From positions 202,457 to 266,456 of the forward strand of contig NZ_JAEPOL010000002.1 in the NCBI RefSeq assembly GCF_017642925.1: DNA of 64,000 nucleotides. Reading direction: 5' to 3'. The translations under genes and the position numbers were made by a program. This DNA is from Maricaulis sp. GTDB taxonomy: Bacteria > Pseudomonadota > Alphaproteobacteria > Caulobacterales > Maricaulaceae. The notes below the pieces were generated by a model. It was not told the origin of the DNA and did not search any database. It saw only the letters and a list, made by a program, of their open reading frames with translations. Below are positions 63,257 to 64,000 of this stretch, piece by piece (the first letter of the stretch is position 1; every line of letters begins with the position of its first letter).

Positions 63257-64000
63257 TCAGACCGTTGAGGGCGCCGACGCCAGCACGGCCTGATCGACGA
63301 CATGCCCTGCCTGGTCGAGCCAGAGCAACAGATCGCCCTCGATCGCGACGGAGAACCCGAGCACTTCCCCGAAGGCCCAGTTTCGCCACTGGCGGACCCA
63401 TTGGTCTCCGTCCACCCACCAGCGGCCTGCATCGCGATCCTCTCCGGCATAGCCGGCCTGGCCTGTCATCCGGCCGTCCGCGTGCAACTCGATCGTGCAG
63501 GGATCGCCGTAGACCGTCTTGTAGAGCAGGGTCGCACCGGCAAGACGGTCGTGCAGCTCCGAGGCTGCAAGCACGTGGAAGGATGGATGATCGTCAGAAC
63601 CCGCTTCAGCCAGAGCCCGCATCGCCATCGACAGTTCCGCAATACCCTTGCGGATCGCCGGCGCGGCCAGCGATGTGACGCCCAGCCGGAACATGGTTTG
63701 TGCCTTGGGTGCCTCGGCAAACCAGTGGTCGGCTGGCTCGATCAGAATGCCGCGGGCTTCCGCGGCACGGATCACCGCCTGTGCATCCATGCCTTCGGGG
63801 CCGCGGACCCAGTAGGAGGTTCCTCCTTCCACTGGTGCGACGGCTATGGACAAGGGGCGGTAGTGGTTCAGCGCGTCGCGCAAGGCGATCAGCCGCTCAG
63901 CGCAAACCCGGGTCAGGCGCCGCATCATGGCATCATAGTGTCCAAGCGACAGGAAGAAGGCAGCCGCGCGCTGATTGTTGGGGGAGGGCCGTCGCGTGGT
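63257..64000 (-). CDS. MocR/GntR-type aminotransferase-like regulator, C-terminal part (truncated by window edge)
   Basis: 247 residues are visible of a gene that continues beyond position 64000. The sequence NNQRAAAFFLSLGHYDAMMR and the following block are typical of the C-terminal half of the fold-type I aminotransferase domain of MocR (GabR/PdxR) regulators. After it an extra domain of about 80 residues (GRMTGQAGYAG to the end, Trp-rich) is present, which is not usual for MocR proteins. A regulator of the GABA operon would fit its position, since Bacillus GabR is a MocR protein, but the DNA-binding part lies outside the window. Confidence 0.75.
   Translation of the reverse strand, partial: TTRRPSPNNQRAAAFFLSLGHYDAMMRRLTRVCAERLIALRDALNHYRPLSIAVAPVEGGTSYWVRGPEGMDAQAVIRAAEARGILIEPADHWFAEAPKAQTMFRLGVTSLAAPAIRKGIAELSMAMRALAEAGSDDHPSFHVLAASELHDRLAGATLLYKTVYGDPCTIELHADGRMTGQAGYAGEDRDAGRWWVDGDQWVRQWRNWAFGEVLGFSVAIEGDLLLWLDQAGHVVDQAVLASAPSTV

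Noticed and set aside
1-64000. CRISPR arrays, prophage, insertion sequences, tRNA or rRNA genes
   Set aside because: No regularly spaced repeats, no integrase or transposase motifs, no tRNA-like cloverleaf or rRNA segments noticed.

Overview
The window is GC-rich, densely coded and rich in TonB-dependent receptors (five), FecI/FecR-type cassettes, M16/S12/S15/M81/M55/P1 peptidases and sulfatases. This looks like a marine or aquatic alphaproteobacterium of the Maricaulales/Caulobacterales type. That placement is inferred from gene content, because no rRNA or other phylogenetic marker is present. No tRNA, CRISPR array, insertion sequence or prophage was seen.

Layout. (1) 0-11.7 kb, minus strand: TBDT2, sigma-2, FecR-2, sigma-1, FecR-1, TBDT1 and a PhoD phosphatase, i.e. 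two surface-signalling cassettes each tied to a receptor with an STN domain. (2) 11.9-14.8 kb: an exported M16 peptidase, closed by a strong terminator. (3) 14.9-24.5 kb: a sulfatase island with two membrane-tethered Cys-type sulfatases, a lipoprotein formylglycine-generating enzyme with both active-site cysteines, an MBL-fold hydrolase, thioredoxin/GST-fold proteins and a TetR regulator. (4) 24.6-24.9 kb: a gene remnant and a terminator. (5) 24.9-51.5 kb: a peptide/acyl catabolic region. It holds a single-chain acyl-CoA carboxylase, SDR and GPH transporter; a MaoC hydratase, acyl-CoA ligase and crotonase; an S15-type hydrolase with TBDT3; a TetR regulator; DppA with a TRAP transporter and TBDT4; an MlrC-like M81 protein; a DmpA-like peptidase, an S12 hydrolase and a PhyH dioxygenase; and DgcN-DgcA. 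(6) 52-64 kb, minus strand: GABA aminotransferase, succinate-semialdehyde dehydrogenase, an MFS carrier, a second S12 hydrolase, a TPR-sulfotransferase broken by a stop codon, TBDT5, a nitrilase-family amidase and the C-terminal part of a MocR-like protein.

The most interesting signal is an 18-bp imperfect palindrome of the form GAAAnTG-N4-CAnTTTC. It occurs at five promoters between 30.4 and 51.5 kb, with a weaker sixth copy in front of the TetR gene. Every transcription unit of region 5 starts at, or diverges from, one of these sites. The region therefore looks like one regulon. Its receptors, TRAP carrier, D-aminopeptidase, beta-aminopeptidase-like, MlrC-like and MlrB-like (S12) hydrolases, D-glutamate racemisation pair, and acyl-CoA ligase/hydratase/carboxylase set would fit breakdown of an acylated peptide containing D- or beta-amino acids. 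The substrate is an inference; the shared sites and the enzyme families are seen in the sequence.
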